Shown here: one piece after another, positions 1 to 11,270 of the stretch
How the letters are laid out: each line of letters starts with the position of its first letter
Numbering within the stretch: the first letter of the stretch is position 1
DNA from: Symbiodinium natans
Taxonomy: Eukaryota > Sar > Dinophyceae > Suessiales > Symbiodiniaceae
NCBI GenBank assembly: GCA_905221605.1
Contig: CAJNDS010000001.1
Location: 2,154,525 to 2,218,524 of the forward strand
Direction: 5' to 3'
Length of the DNA: 64,000 bases
Translations under genes and position numbers: made by a program
The notes under the pieces: generated by a model
Told to the model about the DNA's origin: nothing
Seen by the model: the letters and a program-made list of their open reading frames with translations, nothing else
Database searches by the model: none

Positions 1-325
1 GTTTCAGATTCAGGGTTTAGGGTTGGGGCCTCGGGCTTAGGCACGTTTAGATGGGGCTTAAGGCCGGAGATTCAGATTTGGGCACAGGAGCGAAGTGAGA
101 GAGAGTTGCACCTCAAGCTAAGGGTTGATGTCCTTGGGGCTGTAGATCCTCAGGGTTTAGGGGCGTTCATATCAGGGCTTTGTGGGGTTTAAGGGCTTCG
201 AGAGTTCTTTGAGGGCTTTAGGGCTACTCCCGAACCCTAAGCCCTAAACCCTAAACCCCAAACCCTAAACCCCAAACCCTAAACCCTAAACCCTGAAATT
301 GCTCTTCAAAGACGCAGAGGGTTGC

Positions 326-389
326 CCATGCCCAGGATAGCCGCCATTGCTGCGACAAGAGGAGGATTGGTGGGTGCAGAGGCTGTGTC
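326..389 (-). CDS. Candidate exon, unknown protein
   Basis: Open phase beginning DTASAPTNPPLVAAMAAILG then M; acceptor CAG|GACACA, GC donor (G|GCAACC). No second copy in the window. Probably the same minus-strand gene as the other candidate exons below 9.3 kb. Confidence 0.4.
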
Positions 390-744
390 CTGGGGGCAAG
401 AAGGCTGCAGACAAAGACCTGGCTGGTTCTTAGTTAGGGAATGGGGGAATGAGGGCCCTATACTCCCTTGAAGGGTATATATATATATACAGATATATAT
501 ATATATATAATCCCTTAAAGGGTACATATAGGGCCCTGATTCCCTGATTCCCTACTAAGAACCAGGGGGAAGAGGCACATGTCGGAGGCGCAGCTGTCGA
601 CCTAAAATTGCAGTCTTAGAGGGTCCGCATATCAAATAGCGGTACGAATTTAGGAAGCAAGTGACAAGACTAATTGATGCAAGAAGGGCTTTATAGAAAC
701 TCGAGATTACCTAAGCCACAAACCCCTACTTTTATCATATAAGC

Positions 745-886
745 TGTGCCCTAAACCCCCAAACCCAAAACCCTAAACCCTGAACCCTAAAGCCTAAACC
801 CTAAACCCTAAACCCTAAATAAACCCTAAACCCCAAACCCCAAACCCTAAACCTTAAACCCTAAACCCTAAACCCTAAACCCTAAC
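745..886 (-). repeat. CCCTAAA array
   Basis: Inverted-orientation heptamers, partly degenerate (CCCCAAA, CCTTAAA). Confidence 0.9.
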
Positions 887-895
887 TGCCAAGAC

Positions 896-955
896 GAAAT
901 GGGCGCCTAAGAGCACCGCATCCCAGGCCGCCAAGGCTATACGCCAGATGGACAC
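896..955 (-). CDS. Candidate exon, membrane segment
   Basis: Encodes VSIWRIALAAWDAVLLGAHF; 60 nt, phase 0 to 0, acceptor GAG|GTGTCC, GT donor (TTC|GTCTTG). Strongly hydrophobic. The plus strand is open here too, so strand is less certain than for A and B. Confidence 0.42.
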
Positions 956-1419
956 CTCCGCAACGTCGCGGTCTGGGGTCCAGGGGTTCGCGCTTTAGGG
1001 TTTAGGGTTTAGGGTTTAGGGTTTGGGGTTTGGGGTTTAGGGTTTGGGGTTTGGGGTTAGGGCTTTTCTGAGCAACTCTAAGGTTAAACCCTCATACCTT
1101 AAGCCCTCACACACCATCGCGGCCTTCCCGGCTTTTCCTCACAGCCCTGAAGCAATAAAGGTTAGGGTTTTAAAGGTTCAGTAACTTTGGGAATGGGGAA
1201 CGAGGGCTTAGGGTTCAGGGTCTAAGGGTTCAGGGCTTGCCCTAAACCCTAAACCCTAAACCCTAAACCCTAAACCCTAAACCCTAAACCCTAAACCCTA
1301 ACCCCTGAAGAAGCCCCGAAAACCTTTAAAAGAGATCTCTGCTCGGCGCACCCCTGGCTTGGGAAGAGTCCACCGCACCTGCGTTCTGGGAAGCGGCTGA
1401 GGGATTCGGTAGGGCTCAT

Positions 1420-1640
1420 AGGGCTTAGGGCTTAGGGCTTAGGGCTTATAGGGCTAAAGGGCTAAAGGGTTTAGGGCTACGGGCTTAGGGCTTAGGGCTT
1501 AAGGGCTAAGGGCAAAGGGCAAAGGGCAAAGGGCAAAGGGCTTCGGGCTTAGGGCTCAAGGGCTAAGGGCTAAGGGCTTAGGGCTTAGGGCTCAGGGCTT
1601 AGGGCTTCTAGGGCTTAGGGCTTACTTAGGGCTTAGGGCT
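1420..1640. repeat. TTAGGGC variant array
   Basis: Runs of the degenerate unit TTAGGGC, with short AAAGGGC interruptions; a variant of the TTTAGGG heptamer. Confidence 0.85.
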
Positions 1641-1734
1641 TAAACAAGGGGGAAGAGGCTTAGAGGATTTGGTTTTTCCCGTTTGCACCTTTGGGTGGCA
1701 GTCTTGGGGTTTAGGGTTCAGGGCCCGCGCAGGG

Positions 1735-1925
1735 TTTAGGGTTTAGGGTTCAGGGTTCAGAGTTTAGGGTTTAGGGTTTAGGGTTTAGGGTTTAGGGTTT
1801 AGGGTTTAGGGTTTAGGGTTTAGGGTTTAGGGTTTAGGGTTTAGGGTTTAGGGTTTACGGTTTAGGGTTTAGGGTTTAGGGTTTAGGGTTTAGGGTTTAG
1901 GGTTTACGGTTTAGGGTTTAGGGTG
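1735..1925 (+). repeat. TTTAGGG array
   Basis: About 25 tandem heptamers, nearly perfect, with occasional TTTACGG. Confidence 0.95.
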
Positions 1926-2439
1926 GATCTGGGCTTCAGTCAGACGCAGAGGACTCCGGCCTACTATGCTGGAGGACGGGGTCCGGGGCTGGAGGCGGTA
2001 GAACCCACGAACCCCTCTGTGTGCCAGGTTGGCAGGGTTTAGGGTTTAGGGTTTAGGGTTTGGAGTTTAGCGTTCAGGGTTTAGGGTTTAGGGTTCAGGA
2101 TAATGAAGCGGTACTCTTCCCCCCACTTTGTAACTAGTACTTAGAACCTGCGTGCCTTTTCGTATGGCCCTCAACCCTAAGCTCTAAAAGCCATCAACCT
2201 TATCAACCCTATCAACCCCAAACACCAATAGGTGCAGCCCCAAAGCAAAGCTCGATTGCCCTGGGTCGTCCAGTACGTTCAAGATTTAGGGTCTTGGCTT
2301 TCGGGGTTTAGAGGTTTCGGACCCCACGGTTTTGAGGTTTGTGTGGTTTAGGGTTCAGGGTAGTGGGTTTACTCAAGGGGCAAGGGCGCCTGCAGTTTAG
2401 CGGCACCTCTCCATTGGTAGGTGCAACGCATAGGTCTCA

Positions 2440-2570
2440 GATCCTACTATAGGGGGCTTAATAGTCAGAATAGGATTTTTTTTTTTGGGGGGGGGGGGGG
2501 TAATTGTCGTATAATTATAAGGAGACCAGAAGGGCATACCATTAGTAACTATTCCGACCTCTGTATTACG
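2440..2570. mobile_element. Dispersed element family 11
   Basis: Shares TATGGG/GGCTTAATAG-like start and TAACTATTCCGACC end with 52588-52690; 63900-64000 looks like an inverted copy cut by the window edge. A poly-T/poly-G tract sits in the centre. Confidence 0.6.
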
Positions 2571-2820
2571 CCCGAAACCCTGGGCCACACACGTGCTCTT
2601 GTTTTAGGCCGCGGTGACATGCCACGACCTCGCAGGGTCTTGCTCAAAAACACGTTGCCCTCGGGCCTCCCTCGCGTTTCGAAAAATCGGAGAGGCTGGG
2701 ACACCCTGCACCCCAGACCCCAAATACGAAACCCCTAAACCCCTAAACCCTAACCCCCAAACCCTAAACCCTGAACCCTAAACTACAGGGTTGTTGATCT
2801 TGTTTTGGTGTGCATGGCAC

Positions 2821-2860
2821 GCTTGTGAAACAGGACCTTGCCGGTGCTCATCAGTGACGC
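2821..2860 (-). CDS. Candidate exon, unknown protein
   Basis: Encodes ASLMSTGKVLFHK; acceptor CAG|GCGTCA. Left boundary uncertain. Confidence 0.35.
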
Positions 2861-3171
2861 CTGTGGCCGCATGGAAGAAGCCACTGAAACCCAAAACCTT
2901 AAAGGGTTTTGGGCTTATTAGGGCTTAGGGTTTAGGACTTTAGGGCCTAGGGTTTGGGGCTTAAGGAAAGATCTCAGCCACCTAAACCCAAGACCGTAAC
3001 CCCTAGGCTCAAAATAGCCCAAGAACCCGATATAACAAGGCGTTGGGCCCAAAAGCCCTGAAACAAGGGTCCTTGGAGCCTTAAGGTAAAGGGCTTTGGG
3101 CCTATTAGGGCTTAGGGTTTAGGGCTTTAGGGCCGGGGGTTTAAGGTTGAGGGTTTAGAGAATGTTGAAAC

Positions 3172-3228
3172 AAAGGCTTCCGCCGTCAACCATTGGTGCC
3201 ACTCAGACAGCTCCCCAGGCGTTGCCAC
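3172..3228 (-). CDS. Candidate exon, unknown protein
   Basis: Encodes VATPGELSEWHQWLTAEAF; 57 nt, phase 0 to 0, acceptor GAG|GTGGCA, GT donor (TTT|GTTTCA). Confidence 0.42.
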
Positions 3229-3353
3229 CTCGGAGAGACTTCGGCGTGGGGAATGTGGTCCTAAACCCTTAAACCCTAAAATCAACCCTAAACCCAAATC
3301 CCTAAACCCTAAAGCAAGAAAACCATACACCCCGAACCCCTAAACCTGCTAAT

Positions 3354-3642
3354 CCTAACCTAATCCTAAACCCTGAATCCTAAACCCTAAACCCTAAACC
3401 CTAAACCCTAAACCCTAAACCCTAAACCCTAAACCCTAAACCCCCAAACGCCGGCCTCAGAGAAGCTCGGGCTTGTTGAAGTAGATCCAGAAGAGCACGG
3501 CAGGGCCCAGGCCTTATTATGGGGCCCTTCTGGGGTTTAGGGTTTAGGGTTTAGGGTTTAGGGTCTAGGGTTGAGGGTTGAGGGTTGAGGGTTGAGGGTT
3601 TAGGGTTTAGGGTTTAGGGTTTAGGGTTTAGGGTTTAGGGCT
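3354..3642. repeat. Opposed CCCTAAA and TTTAGGG arrays
   Basis: A CCCTAAA array (to about 3446) and a TTTAGGG/TTGAGGG array (from about 3532) flank the candidate exon at 3473-3512, pointing in opposite directions. Confidence 0.9.
3473..3512 (-). CDS. Candidate exon, membrane segment
   Basis: Encodes LGPAVLFWIYFN; acceptor AAG|GCCTGG, GC donor (AA|GCCCGAG). Reading on meets TGA, so this could also be a terminal exon. Confidence 0.4.
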
Positions 3643-3647
3643 GAAGG

Positions 3648-3770
3648 TGTGTGACCCAAGGTCCCCTAGTAATCTCCACTACCCCCTAAGGTTCCCTAAG
3701 CTTCCCTAAGGTTCCCCAGGTACCTACCACCATGAATCCCCCTCCCTTACGGACCCAACAACCTTATGAA
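3648..3770. repeat. Dispersed repeat family 3
   Basis: Shares with 6650-6775 the start GTGACCCAAGGT, a row of TCCCTAAG motifs, GGTACCT and CATGAA, in the same orientation. Other copies are at 9037-9195 and (inverted) 36680-36765. Confidence 0.75.
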
Positions 3771-4532
3771 CAGCGCAGTAGGAGGCGCTACACAGTTCAG
3801 GGTTTAAGGTGGGATTAGCCCTAAACCCTGAACAGGCCCAAGCCCCTTAGCCCTAACTCTTTTCGCTTGCTTGCGGTTGCCGGTCAGATCTTTGAGCCCG
3901 CGCCTCGACCTCTAATCTCAATGCAGTAGGCTTCGGGGCTTAGGGTCTAGGATTTAGGGTTTAGAGTTTAGAGTTTAGGGCTTGGGGCTTAATGTTTGGA
4001 GTTTGGCATCCAGTCGCAGGTGTAGAGCCTCGTGTATAGAATTCAAAGTTTGGTGCTTTTGGGCTTTAAAACTTAAGGTGTTGGAGATCTTCACCAAACT
4101 GAATCTCTCACCCTCGAGTGGCAGTAGACCCTCTCGCCAAGCGAAGCGAACAACATCCGTACAAGCCTTCTCCAGGAACCAATGCCACAGTAAGGGGCTT
4201 CCTGCAAAAAACACACACGTTGTCTACTATTGAACCACGTTAAAGATAAAGATACTCTTCCTTAGCAGGGCATATGCTAGTATTTGCAAAAATAATAGCT
4301 ATTAGCGTCTGGGTGCCGCCTTCAAGACAGCATGGTGTGAAACAATCGTATGTCTGCGCTCGGCCTGGGGTTTGACCCTAGACCCTAAACCCTAATTAAA
4401 CCTAAAACCCAAAACCCTTTCGTATGATAATGCTTGGTGGGCATCCCTGTACCATGCCGTGTGCCATAGACCCTAAACCCTAAACCCGAAACCCTAGACT
4501 AAACCCACCTCTCGCACTCCCAAGCTTCCCAC

Positions 4533-4574
4533 TGATGATGAAGACCGCCCAGCCAAGCTGAAGCAGCGCATAGC
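4533..4574 (-). CDS. Candidate exon, membrane segment
   Basis: Encodes YALLQLGWAVFII; acceptor AAG|GCTATG, GT donor (A|GTGGG). Confidence 0.42.
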
Positions 4575-5654
4575 CTTGAAGGCTGTTCGTGGGGTTTGCA
4601 TGGTTTTGGGGGTTTTGGGGTTATAGGGTTCTTGGGTTACAGAGTTATAGGGTTATACATAGGGTTTATAAGGCTATCGGGTTCATAGTAGGGCTAAAGG
4701 TTATTCATGTTCAGTTTTATTTGGGGGGGGATCAGGGGATTTGAGGGTTTAGGATTGTGGCCTTTCATGGTCCAAGTGGGCGGTCGTTTGGGGTTCAGGT
4801 CAGGAAACCCTAAACCCTGTTCCAAAGGCAATCTTTAGGGGAATGAGTTGGGTTTGGAGTCTTTGGCCATCCCCAACCCCTCTCAGAGTTTAGGGCTTTC
4901 AGGGTTCGGAAAGTTGAGTCTCGTGGCAGGAGATAACCCTTAAACTGACTCCGAAATCCTAAGTTCCGGTAATCGTCGCATGAAGATAACCCTAGACTGA
5001 ATCCAAAACCCTAAATTCTGGCAATGGTCGCCAGATCGGCAACAGAGGAACCCATGGCAAATTCGTGAAGTTCACGGACACGGCATACGCAGCCGCTCAC
5101 ATCGCTTCCAGACCGAGAATCAGGGCACCGACGCCCGACATCAGAAATTCCGGCATCGCATGCACGCCCCATGCCCTACCAATGGCTTCAGACTAGTACA
5201 AAAACCTACGCCACGGACCCGAAACCTTAACCCCTAAAGCCTTACCACTGGCCGCCCCCCAAGTACCCTCACAAGGGCCTAAGTGTACCTTGACGGGGAG
5301 GGTAGAGCGGGGCCCAGGTAATCCACCTTGCTTCATCCCTCAACCCTCAACCCTAAACCCTAAACCCTAAACCCTAATTTGTCCCTCAACCCTATAGCTC
5401 TTGCATGTGGCACCCTAAAACCCCACTAAAACCCAAAGCACTAAGCCCAAACCCCTAGATGGGTATTTCCCAAACTGCGCAAAAAGAGCAGAAGCCACCC
5501 CGATTTTCGGAACCCCCCATATTCTAAACTCTCCTAAACCCTAAACCCTAAACCCTAAACCCTAAACCCTAAACTCCAACCCGTATGCCTTAAAAAGCGT
5601 TTTTTGGGGCGCGGGCCGGAGTTGCCAGCATGTGCGACCTCTGAGGCTGCTTTG

Positions 5655-5895
5655 GGTTTTAGGGGGTTTAGGGGTTTAGGGGTTTGTGGGTTTAAGGGTT
5701 TAGGTGTTTAGGGGTTTGGGGGTTTAGGGGTTTAGGGGTTTCGGAGTTTGGGGGTTTAGGGGTTTCGGGGTTTGGGGGTTTAGGGGTTTAGGGTTATGGT
5801 TTCGGTGTTTTTGGGGCTTGGGGATTGAGGGGTTAGGGGGATTCGGGCTTTAGGGTTAGGGTTTCGGGGTTTGGGGGCTTGAGGGCTTGAGGGCT
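5655..5895 (+). repeat. TTTAGGGG-type degenerate array
   Basis: Eight-base units of TTTAGGGG with many variants (TTTCGGGG, TTTGGGGG). Confidence 0.85.
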
Positions 5896-6437
5896 GAAGG
5901 GGCTCGAGTCTTACATCGTCTTACCCGAAGCCCGAATCAAGCCATTTTCAATTGGGGGGGGGGGGGGGGGGGGGAGGGCGTGTGGGCCCCCTAAACCTTG
6001 CAAAAGTCGGTGTTAGGGCAAACCCTAAACCCGAAACCCTTAAACCTTACGGGAAATGGGTTTAGGATTCGGAGTCTTGACTCAGAGAACTGCCCACATT
6101 GACCCCGCATGCATGATCTTGGTTGCAGCGTTGCGTGGTTTAGGGTTGGGTTTGCAGCTCAGGGCAGTGCGCCGTGTCTGGTGAGTTCATCTTCTATTTT
6201 CTTTTGTGGATGCAGCGTTCTGGCCCTGCAAACTCCCTCCAAACCCTAAAACCTCCACCCCTCAGTCCTGGGTATCGCCGAAATACCAAACCTCAATTTT
6301 GCAAAATCTAAAGCCTAAAACCTAAACCCTGAACCCCGCTCTCTGTACCCTACAAACACCCTAAACCCTAAACCCTAAACCCCAAACCCTAAACCCTAAA
6401 CCCTCAACACCAGCACCCCAAGAGATCCCTCGACGAC

Positions 6438-6513
6438 CTCCGGGGCAGCACCAGCGACTGCGCCGAGGATGGCCATCTGCAACAGGATCCGCGACAGCGT
6501 GGGGGCTATCGAG
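6438..6513 (-). CDS. Candidate exon, hydrophobic segment
   Basis: Encodes APTLSRILLQMAILGAVAGA then APE; GT donor (GAG|GTCGTCG). The acceptor on the right is not clear. Confidence 0.35.
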
Positions 6514-6649
6514 TTCTTAAGGGAGAAGGGGGGGTTTAGGGTTTAGGGTCTAGGGTCTAGGGTTCGGGGTTTAGGGTTTAGGGTTTAGGGCTTAGGGCTT
6601 AGGGCTTAGGGCTTAGGGCTTAGGGCTTAGGGCTTAGGGCTTATGGTAT

Positions 6650-6775
6650 GTGACCCAAGGTTCCCTAGTAATCTCCACTACTCCCCAAGGCTCCCTAGGC
6701 TTCCCGAATTACTAAGGCTCCCTAGGTACCTGCCCCCCATGAACGGCCCCCTCCCTTAAGAACCCTATAGGTGGG
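6650..6775. repeat. Dispersed repeat family 3
   Basis: Closest match to 3648-3770, both directly after a TTAGGG-type array. Confidence 0.75.
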
Positions 6776-6879
6776 CCTGAGTGCTTAAGAAGAGTTTTTA
6801 GGATTTATAGGGCTTAGGGCTTCGGGGTTGAGGGCTTCAGGGCTTAAGCCCACTGCCCACTGAACAACTGCCAAGACAC

Positions 6880-7039
6880 CTCTCAGACAAGAAAAAGCAG
6901 CCACCACACCCCGAACATCTTCAACCCTGACACCCCCAAAGCCCTGACCAGCATCTGTCAGCAGTCTCTGGAACACCTCAGTCAACGCCTTCTCGTGCCG
7001 ATTGCGAAGTTTCTCCAGCCTGATGTTCTCCCGCCTCGC
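6880..7039 (-). CDS. Candidate exon, helical/coiled-coil protein
   Basis: A 160-nt open stretch, longer than any exon of A or B, beginning ARRENIRLEKLRNRHEKALT and continuing EVFQRLLTDAG. Acceptor GAG|GCGAGG, GT donor (G|GTGTCT). Charged heptad-like pattern. Separated from the next candidate exon only by a short CCCTAAA array. Confidence 0.5.
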
Positions 7040-7119
7040 CTCTGTGCACTCCACTTCACAGTTGCGAAACCCTAAACCCTAAACCCTAACCCTAAACCCT
7101 TAACCCTAAACCCTAAATC

Positions 7120-7278
7120 CTCTGCAGCTCTTTGCTCAGCAAGGCCGAAAACAGCTCGCGCCAAAGACGCCGGGGTCTGTGCCACGTTCAACGCATCACC
7201 AGGCTCCGTGTAGCGTGCCTCGGCGAGTCTCCACTGACCATGGCTTCTCTGAGCCAGTGCATTGGCCTCCTCCCACTC
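7120..7278 (-). CDS. Candidate exon, helical/coiled-coil protein
   Basis: A 159-nt open stretch: EWEEANALAQRSHGQWRLAE, then an alanine-rich helix ending FGLAEQRAAE. Acceptor AAG|GAGTGG, GA donor lying inside the telomere-like repeat (GAG|GATTTAGGG). Probably the exon before 6880-7039 in the same gene. Confidence 0.5.
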
Positions 7279-7340
7279 CTTCAACCGCCCTAAACCCTAA
7301 ACCCTAAACCCTAAACCCGATGTTGGGAAATACCCTAAAC

Positions 7341-7408
7341 CTCATCAAGCGACTCTTTTTGTCGCAGCGGGACATGACACATCTCAGTCTGCAGCTGCAT
7401 CAAGCGCG
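7341..7408 (-). CDS. Candidate exon, coiled coil
   Basis: Encodes LMQLQTEMCHVPLRQKESLD then E; GT donor (GAG|GTTTAGG) formed by the telomere-like repeat itself. Acceptor unclear. Confidence 0.33.
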
Positions 7409-7432
7409 GAAGACAAACCCAAACCCTGAAAC

Positions 7433-7490
7433 CTCAAGCTCTTGGAGTCTCATGTCGATGACATGAAAGTCCAGAGAGCACTGAGTCCAC
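7433..7490 (-). CDS. Candidate exon, coiled coil
   Basis: Encodes CSLDFHVIDMRLQELE; GT donor (GAG|GTTTCAG). Acceptor unclear. Confidence 0.3.
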
Positions 7491-8070
7491 AGGTTAAGCT
7501 TCTTTAACAACAACTGAACGGTTTAGGGTCTAGGCCTTAGGGCTTAGGCTTAGGCCCCGAGCCCCCCGAATCGCCCAAACTCGCGCAGACCCTAAATGCC
7601 TCCAGACCCCAAACCCAAACCCTAAACCCTAAACCCCAACACCCAAAAATCAAAATCGTGCACCTCAGTTGCGCGGTCCAGGCCTTGGGCGTTGGTGGAG
7701 TCGGGCTACGCTCTGGGGGGCTTTAGAAAAGTTGGGGTTTAGGCTTTTTAGGGTTTAGGGTTTAGGGTTTGGGGTTTTAGGGTTTTATGGTATTTTGAGG
7801 GTTTCAGGGTCTTGGGGCTTTGAGGTCTACATTTCGTGGGCTCATAAATTACTCGGAACCCTCGAGTAGAGTGCTAAGGGCTTGGGGCCTTGGGTGTCCT
7901 TGGATTATAGAGTCTTAGAAACTCCGGATCTAGGGCTGGTGGATTTATAATATAGAATTGGGGTAAGAAGTTCCCTGAGCCTCCAAGTTTGGTTCTATGG
8001 TAAAGGGATGCTTGGGGCTCACAGTGGGCTTAGGGTAGGGTTTAGGGTCTAGGGTCTATGGCCATTATCT

Positions 8071-8169
8071 AGACCCAAGAGTAACCTGGGAATTCAAGGG
8101 GGTACCCCTTTTGACTAAAAGGGGCGTTACAAGGGAGCCGAAGCCCGAAGAAGGGCCTACTCTGGGGCC
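8071..8169. mobile_element. Hairpin element family 4
   Basis: Begins AGACCCAAGAGTAACCTGGG and ends CCTACTCTGGGGCC; the ends are imperfect inverted repeats. Relatives are at 9831-9905, 13371-13467 and 45515-45627. Confidence 0.68.
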
Positions 8170-8336
8170 AAGCCCTAAACCCCAAACCCCAAACCCTGCA
8201 AACAGGGAATAAGGGCCTGCTCTGGGTCCTGGTTGCTCAGTCTTAGGGGCTGAATACCCTAGCCCAAAAAGGCTAACCTTCTTTAACAAAAGAAAAAAAT
8301 CAATAAATATACATATATATAGTAACAAAAAGAAGT

Positions 8337-8505
8337 CCCTAAACCCTAAACCCCAAACCCCAAACCCCAAACCCCAAACGCCAAACCCCAAACCCCAAAC
8401 CCCAAACCCCAAACCCCAAACCCCCAACCCCCAACCCCAAACCCCAAACCCCAAACCCCAAACCCCAAACCCAAAACCCAAACCCCAAACCCCAAACCCA
8501 GCCCC
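8337..8505 (-). repeat. CCCCAAA variant array
   Basis: About 22 near-perfect CCCCAAA units; the complement is TTTGGGG. It gives spurious Gly/Val/Trp ORFs. Confidence 0.92.
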
Positions 8506-8611
8506 GAAGCATTTCCCGAACTTCTCATCCCTGAACCCAAAACCCACAACCCTACACCCTAAACCCTAAACCCTAAACCCTGAAACCCTCAACTCCGGGT
8601 TCCTGGCGGGC

Positions 8612-8644
8612 CTTGGCCTGAATCTCTGCAGCCGTGTGCTCCGC
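8612..8644 (-). CDS. Candidate exon, coiled coil
   Basis: Encodes AEHTAAEIQAK; 33 nt, phase 0 to 0, acceptor TAG|GCGGAG, GC donor (AAG|GCCCGC). Confidence 0.4.
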
Positions 8645-8939
8645 CTACTTTTTGTTTCTGGGGTCCTTAAGGTTTAGGGTGTTTAGTGTTTAGGGTTTAG
8701 GGTTTAGGGTTTAGGGTTTAGGGTTTACTTGGGTTTCGTACCCCACCCTTGCACTCGACTCCCTTAAGAGCCCAATAAGTATTGAAGCAAAGATGTTTGC
8801 GGGGCTTTGAAGGATTGAGGGTTTAGGGCTGTGGGTTTTGAAGGTCAGGGTTTAGGGTTTGGGGTTTACAACCGCTCCGTATGACAGAAACGAACAGCGA
8901 GTGGGCCCTGAGGCAGTTGGGGTTCAGGGTTTAGGGCTT

Positions 8940-9035
8940 ACCTGGGACCCTGTTTACCTACAGATTCGCAGTAAATGCCCAATTTTTAGTAGGTACAACC
9001 GATAAAACTGTAAGTGAACAGGGTCCCAGGTAAAC
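8940..9035. mobile_element. Hairpin element family 2
   Basis: Terminal inverted repeats of about 22 bp (ACCTGGGACCCTGTTTACCT-type and its complement). A diverged second copy is at 51677-51765. Confidence 0.72.
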
Positions 9036-9036
9036 C

Positions 9037-9195
9037 AAGGTTCCCTAATACTCCCCACTATTCCCTAAGGCTCCCTAAGTTTCTTTCAGGTTCCCTAGGT
9101 ACTTCCCCCCCCCCCCCCCCCCCCCCCACCCCCCAATAAGCTTCTCTAGGGTTCCCTCGGTCCCTAGTTACCTAGCCCCCCCCCCCCGCATGAAC
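9037..9195. repeat. Dispersed repeat family 3, with poly-C insert
   Basis: Same TCCCTAAG pattern, interrupted by a poly-C tract. Confidence 0.65.
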
Positions 9196-9229
9196 CCAGA
9201 AAGAAGTGCACCTGCGCGGGAGCGCTTAC

Positions 9230-9291
9230 GAAGGCGGTGCCGGCGAAGGCTGCGAGGGCGAACAAAGCCAGGACCAGCATGCCAGCACGAC
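9230..9291 (-). CDS. Candidate first exon with hydrophobic leader
   Basis: Encodes RAG then MLVLALFALAAFAGTAF, which looks like a signal peptide or membrane anchor after a Met. Acceptor AAG|GTCGTG, canonical GT donor (TTC|GTAAGC). It could start the gene whose other candidate exons lie to its left, with the acceptor serving cis or spliced-leader trans-splicing; that is inference. Confidence 0.45.
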
Positions 9292-9547
9292 CTTGGGTTT
9301 AGGTTGGGTAGGGTTTGAGGTCTTGGTTTAGGGTTTAGTTGCCCCAGTAACCTTGGATAAGGTCTTAAAGGATTCTAAAGGATCCTAAACCTAAACACTA
9401 GGGGTGTAAGGTTTTAGGTTTGCGGGGTACGGCTCATGCTAAAGGCATCTGGAGTCGACGCATCAGGGCTTCGGTATAGGGTTTAGGGTTTGAGCATGCA
9501 GACGCACAAACCTCTTCGGGGCAATGGCTTCTCTTTTTGTTGCTCCC

Positions 9548-9650
9548 CTCCTTCGCCCTCTCCCTCTCCCTCTCCCTCTCCCTCCCTCTCCCTCTCCCTC
9601 TCCCTCTCCCTCTCCCCCTCTCCCTCTCCGTGTCCCTGTCCCTCTCCCTA
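9548..9650. repeat. CCCTCT simple repeat
   Basis: Tandem CCCTCT/CCTCTC units; no coding meaning despite open frames. Confidence 0.9.
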
Positions 9651-10533
9651 TTGAACTCACTCGAAACCCTCAAGGGCAGAGTCTGCTACGACGGAAATAC
9701 CTTATATTCCCCGAAACAATCCCTAAACCCTACCGAGGACCAGTACGTAAACCTTGCATCGTTTTGCCGCAGTGGAGCGGTTCGGGCTTTTAGCCGCCAC
9801 CGCAACGTAGGAACAGACCGGCATTCCTGGACCCCAAGAGTGACCTGGGAATGCCAAGGGCCCCCCCCCCGTTTTTGGCTTAAAGGGGATTCTCGGGAAA
9901 CCCTCAGCCCAAACCCTAAACCCTAAACCCTAAACCCCAAAACCCTAAAACCCTAAACCTAAACCAGAGAACCTCAACCCTAAAAAGGGGGCAAGAAGGG
10001 CCTACTCTGGGTCCTGGGTTCTCTGCAAGGCGGCTCCACAGCTCAGCAAGACATCTCCCCTTTAGGCTTCAGCATTCCGGGGCTGCCCCTAAGATGTAAA
10101 CCCTAAACCCTAAACCCTAAACCCAAAACCCTAAACCCTAACACCCTAACACCCTAGACCCTAAACCCTAAACCCTAAGCCCTAAACCCTACGAAAACCC
10201 TTTGGAACACCAGACCCCCGAAGTATGCCGCGTTGCGCGCCTTCTAAATCAATGGCTGGGCCCCCTCGCCCCCATCCCAAGGGGGCTGCAAGGAAAACAA
10301 GTATCCCCGGACCATCTAAACAGTGCCCACATCTGTGGGTCGGCTGCTCAGAGGGGGGGAGTATGGTCTAGACAAGCACCCGTCTATCGCAACACGGATA
10401 GATTCTTTACCTGAAAAGGGTCGATATGAAAACGGCTTCTTTGCTAGACCATCTTCGGGGGAATGGGGATTGCGGGGGGAACGCACTGAAGCGGTGGTCG
10501 CATTCAGGATTCCCGAAAATTCTGCGGTCTTAC

Positions 10534-10575
10534 ATCGGCGCGCCGCCACTCAGAGAGACTGATATCCTCCACCAC
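10534..10575 (-). CDS. Candidate exon between gene A and the left gene
   Basis: Encodes VVEDISLSEWRRAD; 42 nt, phase 0 to 0, acceptor GCAG|GTGGTG, good GT donor (GAT|GTAAGA). It could be the exon after exon 31 of gene A, but no B counterpart was found. Confidence 0.4.
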
Positions 10576-11270
10576 CTGCAATTCGCAGGGTGCAGAGAGA
10601 GGTTTTCGTGCCTTGGTGTTGTGCAAGCACCCCGATCTTCCAAGTAGACCCGGGCTCCGCCGAGGCCTTCTCGTACCCCCCCTCATATACCCCATATAAC
10701 CCCCTATATACCCTCCTTCTACCCCCCTAACACCGCCCTTACACTCTCCCACACCCCCTCTCCCAAACCAAGACAAGGCCTGAGCTTAAGGCTTACAGCT
10801 GTCTTCTCTGAATCTGGATTTAGAGATTAGGGCTGCCGACGCTCTACGCTTGCACAGCAAACCTTATCGGGTCTTCCCCTAAACCCTAAACCCGAAACCC
10901 TAAACCTTAAACCCTAAAACCGAACCCTAAACCTTAAACCCTCAACCCTGAACCCTAAACCTTAAACCCTGCGTTCGACAGTGGGGTTCGAAGTTTTGGG
11001 GCTTGGGGCCTTGGAGTTTCAGGATTCCGGCTCTCGCAGGCTGTCCTGAGGTTTCCTCCACTGAACCCAGCAAGCGCCAAATCCCCAATCCCCCACCCAA
11101 ACCGCAAAAACCATAAACTGAACTTCAAAACACTGCCTGCGAACCCCAAACCAAATTTCCGGTAGCCCCTACATGCTTTAAGCTACCTTCCTGGTTCTCA
11201 AAGAGTTTGGGGTTGAGAGTTTGGGGTTCAGGGTTACGCACCTCGTGCAGGATCACTCCTTTCCCCTCTC

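Larger units (their letters stand above)
9300..11200. other. Repeat-rich stretch left of gene A
   Basis: CCCTCT repeat, family 4 relatives, short arrays and one candidate exon (10534-10575). The stretch 10200-10500 is unique and open in several frames on both strands, but I cannot pick a coding frame. Confidence 0.45.

Noticed and set aside
1-3700. Idea that the left edge is a true chromosome end (telomere or subtelomere)
   Set aside because: Array orientation flips repeatedly and similar arrays fill the whole 64 kb, so array density gives no evidence of a chromosome end.
8065-8549. ORFs rich in Gly/Leu/Val/Trp over the CCCCAAA array
   Set aside because: They are translations of a heptamer array, not genes.
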